NCBI RefSeq assembly: GCF_000576555.1
Contig: NZ_CP007146.1
Coordinates: forward strand, 1-6,969
DNA: 6,969 nucleotides
Reading direction: 5' to 3'
Source: Hymenobacter swuensis DY53
GTDB lineage: Bacteria; Bacteroidota; Bacteroidia; Cytophagales; Hymenobacteraceae
Part shown: piece by piece, positions 5,791 to 6,969 of the stretch
How positions within the stretch are numbered: the first letter of the stretch is position 1
Layout of the letters: each line of letters starts with the position of its first letter
The notes under the pieces: generated by a model
Told to the model about the DNA's origin: nothing
Databases searched by the model: none
The model's input: the letters and a program-made list of their open reading frames with translations, nothing else
Made by a program: the position numbers and the translations under genes

Positions 5791-5815
5791 AGATATATAT
5801 ATCTAATGATATTAG
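5791..5815. repeat. AT palindromes
   Basis: AGATATATATATCT (5791-5804) is a perfect 14-bp palindrome, and CTAAT/ATTAG (5803-5807 / 5811-5815) overlaps its end. This AT island stands alone between GC-rich flanks and could melt or cruciform easily. It lies ~200 bp from the main AT-rich region next to the iterons. Confidence 0.5.
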
Positions 5816-5994
5816 CAGCGCGCCCCCCGGTGAGTCCGGCTTCGTGTTTGTTCCGCGCCGGTCGCGCCGCCCGATTCAGCCGAGGGTAATTCCCACCCTA
5901 AAAGCCAATCGGCCCCGCCGCTGGGCACCGGCCCCTGACCCCCAAAACCAGGCCCAACCAGCCCCGAAAACCGGCCAAATCCACCCCGCGAAAG
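5816..5994. other. GC-rich, C-skewed block between the two origin-like regions
   Basis: No convincing gene. The top strand from about 5930 to 5990 is rich in C runs and poor in G. C runs of three or more at 5932-5935, 5939-5943, 5953-5955 and 5962-5965 make four G runs on the minus strand with loops of 3, 9 and 6 bases. This is a loose G-quadruplex pattern and would favour RNA-DNA hybrids if transcribed. Confidence 0.45.
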
Positions 5995-6058
5995 AGGGTA
6001 TTTTTCTCTTTAGAGCTTTTTCAAATCTATAGTTCTTTCTTTTTAGTGTCGCGTAACT
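5995..6058. other. AT-rich melting region of the theta origin
   Basis: Positions 6001-6050 are 13/50 G+C by hand count, sharply below the flanking GC-rich DNA, and include T runs such as TTTTTCTCTTT. They sit directly before the iterons, the usual place for the duplex-unwinding element in iteron plasmids. I found no exact DnaA box (TTATCCACA) here; each iteron contains TTATCC, which is only a partial match. Confidence 0.6.
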
Positions 6059-6073
6059 CGTTGATTTTCAACG
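6059..6073. repeat. Small hairpin between AT-rich region and iterons
   Basis: CGTTGA (6059-6064) and TCAACG (6068-6073) are perfect complements around TTT. Its TTTTCAAC is close to the TTTCAAC that flanks iterons 1 and 3. Confidence 0.4.
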
Positions 6074-6089
6074 CACAAAACCTTTCAAC

Positions 6090-6107
6090 TGTGGAAGGTT
6101 ATCCCGG
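6090..6107 (+). repeat. Iteron 1
   Basis: First of four identical 18-bp direct repeats TGTGGAAGGTTATCCCGG, the presumed binding sites of the Rep_3 initiator. It is preceded by CCTTTCAAC (6081-6089), which also precedes iteron 3. Confidence 0.85.
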
Positions 6108-6112
6108 TGTAT

Positions 6113-6130
6113 TGTGGAAGGTTATCCCGG
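6113..6130 (+). repeat. Iteron 2
   Basis: Exact copy of the 18-bp iteron, starting 23 bp after iteron 1, so close to two helical turns along the same face. It is followed by a C run (6131-6136). Confidence 0.85.
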
Positions 6131-6146
6131 CCCCCCTCCTTTCAAC

Positions 6147-6164
6147 TGTGGAAGGTTATCCCGG
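6147..6164 (+). repeat. Iteron 3
   Basis: Exact copy starting 34 bp after iteron 2. With its CCTTTCAAC flank (6138-6146) it repeats iteron 1 over 27 identical bases, offset 57 bp, so iterons 1-2 and 3-4 look like a duplicated pair. Confidence 0.85.
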
Positions 6165-6168
6165 AAAC

Positions 6169-6186
6169 TGTGGAAGGTTATCCCGG
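6169..6186 (+). repeat. Iteron 4
   Basis: Exact copy starting 22 bp after iteron 3, and adjacent to the inverted repeat at 6187. Confidence 0.85.
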
Positions 6187-6220
6187 TACTATGGAATGTT
6201 TGTAAAAGTATTCCATAGTA
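6187..6220 (+). promoter_or_regulatory. Inverted repeat, probable rep operator
   Basis: TACTATGGAAT (6187-6197) and ATTCCATAGTA (6210-6220) are perfect 11-bp complements around a 12-base centre. Reading TATGGAATGTT against the iteron start TGTGGAAGGTT gives 9 of 11 identities, so each arm resembles half an iteron. Iteron plasmids of the F, R6K and pPS10 type use exactly such inverted half-iterons as the operator bound by initiator dimers. AATGTTTG (6195-6202) matches 7 of 8 positions of the Bacteroidota -7 box TAnnTTTG, which would put the promoter inside the operator. No clear -33 TTG is visible. Confidence 0.65.
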
Positions 6221-6251
6221 CATAACTTGCAGGACGCCCACAGACCAAAAT

Positions 6252-6969
6252 ATGCCTAAGCCTTCCGTTCGATTCGTCATCCGAAAGTCAGAGAGTGCCA
6301 CCCGTACCGACCGTATCATACTGCAGCGAATCACGCTCAACAAACATCGGTCGGAGTGCTCGACCGGGCTGCCGGTAAGCCCTCAGAACTGGGACAACGC
6401 TAACCAACGGATACTAGGTGAAGGGGAGGCAGTTGAGAAACAGAACAAACTACTGCAGAACCTACGTGCACACGCCTTACTACTGCACGAAGCCCTGGGC
6501 AAGGGAGGGCAACCCGTAACTGCAGCGTCCATTACGGAGGCACTACGGCAAGGCGTAACTGTGGAACGGATAGAGGCCCCGCGCGGGCCGTTGTACGAAT
6601 CGGTACAAGTGGAACCACCACAGCCGCTGCAGCAGGTTCCGGCGCAACTGAGCAGCAGCAGTGACAATCTTGCCCGGCGCAGCAATACGGTTGCGTTCCA
6701 ACACAACCACCTAATCCGGACGCCGCTACGAATGGGAGAGGTAGAGGCCCGCATCTTCGTCGAGGCCCTACGCGGCATCAACCACGGCCAATACGGGGAT
6801 ACAGCCTTACCCCCGATAGATATTCCGGTAGCGGCCATCCTACGCAATGATGACAGCGCAAAGGCATACGCCGTAGTACGGGCGGCCTGCAAAGCCCTTT
6901 TCGAGAAGGATTTGAACCTACTGCAGGCCAACAGCAGACGTCCCAACGACTTCCACAAAACCCACATCG
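6252..6969 (+). CDS. Plasmid replication initiator, 5' part: arm-binding domain fused to Rep_3 (continues at position 1)
   Basis: Residues 1-240 of a 489-residue initiator whose frame continues in register into position 1. Start: ATG 6252 is the first ATG after an in-frame TAG at 6216-6218. Residues ~5-100 (VRFVIRKS near the start, ITLNKHRSECSTGLPVSPQN, W47, then a leucine-rich helix and a VTAASITEALRQ tail) match the Bacteroidota integrase arm-binding domain (Arm-DNA-bind_5 type): a strand, a polar turn, STG-x-V-x-P-x-x-W-D, then a helix. Residues ~101-150 are a Pro/Gln/Ser-rich linker. From about 152 (NHLIRTPLRMGEVEARIFVE) the first winged helix of the Rep_3 family begins, the fold of R6K Pi and F RepE. 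Family knowledge: such proteins bind iterons as monomers to open a theta origin and repress their own promoter as dimers. The iterons and an inverted repeat lie directly upstream. The domain fusion is unusual; family calls are from memory of sequence patterns. Confidence 0.88.
   Translation, partial: MPKPSVRFVIRKSESATRTDRIILQRITLNKHRSECSTGLPVSPQNWDNANQRILGEGEAVEKQNKLLQNLRAHALLLHEALGKGGQPVTAASITEALRQGVTVERIEAPRGPLYESVQVEPPQPLQQVPAQLSSSSDNLARRSNTVAFQHNHLIRTPLRMGEVEARIFVEALRGINHGQYGDTALPPIDIPVAAILRNDDSAKAYAVVRAACKALFEKDLNLLQANSRRPNDFHKTHI

Larger units (their letters stand above)
5573..5830 (-). promoter_or_regulatory. Leader of the II/X-like gene, rich in inverted repeats
   Basis: No gene is visible. 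Going upstream from the ATG at 5572 the segment holds two hairpins (5684-5720 and 5728-5744) and two palindromes (5791-5804 and 5803-5815). A perfect TTGACA lies on the minus strand at 5725-5720, but nothing like a -10 box sits at the right distance, and no clear Bacteroidota TAnnTTTG is present. This is a plausible place for the gene's promoter and for a nicking site of its product; both are inference. Confidence 0.4.

Noticed and set aside
5844..6032. 62-codon plus-strand frame with a GTG start
   Set aside because: Pro/Arg-rich translation of the C-skewed block, no motif, and it overlaps the origin's AT-rich region.
6090..6186. CRISPR-like array
   Set aside because: The repeats are 18 bp with 4-16 bp gaps and sit upstream of a Rep_3 gene, which fits iterons, and there are no cas genes.
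6383..6967. Long minus-strand open frame opposite the initiator
   Set aside because: It is Ser/Arg/Cys-rich with no motif and lies wholly opposite the initiator, whose top-strand frame shows clear family patterns.

Overview
The window reads as one complete circular plasmid of 6,969 bp, cut open inside its replication gene. The reading frame that runs off the right edge continues in frame, without a stop, into the left edge. Together the two parts make one 489-residue Rep_3-type initiator (6252..6969 joined to 1..752). Host: the protein families point to Bacteroidota. These are a Bacteroidota-type integrase arm domain, a Bacteroidota-style II/X replication protein, and a Bacteroidota 'CPVTGKR' hypothetical protein. 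The GC-rich backbone suggests a high-GC member such as Hymenobacter or a relative; the genus is inference.

Layout. 5995-6251: theta-type origin with an AT-rich melting region, four 18-bp iterons (TGTGGAAGGTTATCCCGG) and an inverted repeat whose arms resemble half an iteron. 6252-6969/1-752: the initiator, with an N-terminal tyrosine-recombinase arm-binding domain ahead of the Rep_3 winged helices. 752-910: a 52-codon ORF coupled to rep by TAATG. 911-1055: AT-rich leader. 1056-1958 and 1955-2683: an operon for a D12 (Dam-type) adenine methyltransferase and an HNH nuclease, probably a Type II restriction-modification pair; it is visibly more AT-rich than the rest. 2680-3276 (minus): conserved hypothetical gene, converging on the nuclease and sharing CTAG as the stop on both strands. 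3277-3813: GC-rich, apparently non-coding, with a ~110-120 bp degenerate repeat. 3814-4069 (minus): small secreted cysteine-rich protein, frameshifted. 4172-5572 (minus): a second replication initiator of the phage/plasmid II/X (Phage_CRI) rolling-circle class with a C-terminal Cys cluster. 5573-5994: inverted-repeat-rich leader of that gene plus a GC-rich, C-skewed block.

How it may work: the Rep_3 fusion with its iterons is the obvious theta replicon. The II/X-like protein is a second initiator or nickase, with candidate sites in its hairpin-rich leader. The restriction-modification pair can stabilise the plasmid by post-segregational killing. I see no partition genes, no classical relaxase, no toxin-antitoxin pair and no transposase. 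Two composition signals cut across the genes: GATC occurs once in the whole molecule, inside the methyltransferase gene, and CTGCAG occurs 17 times where about two are expected.
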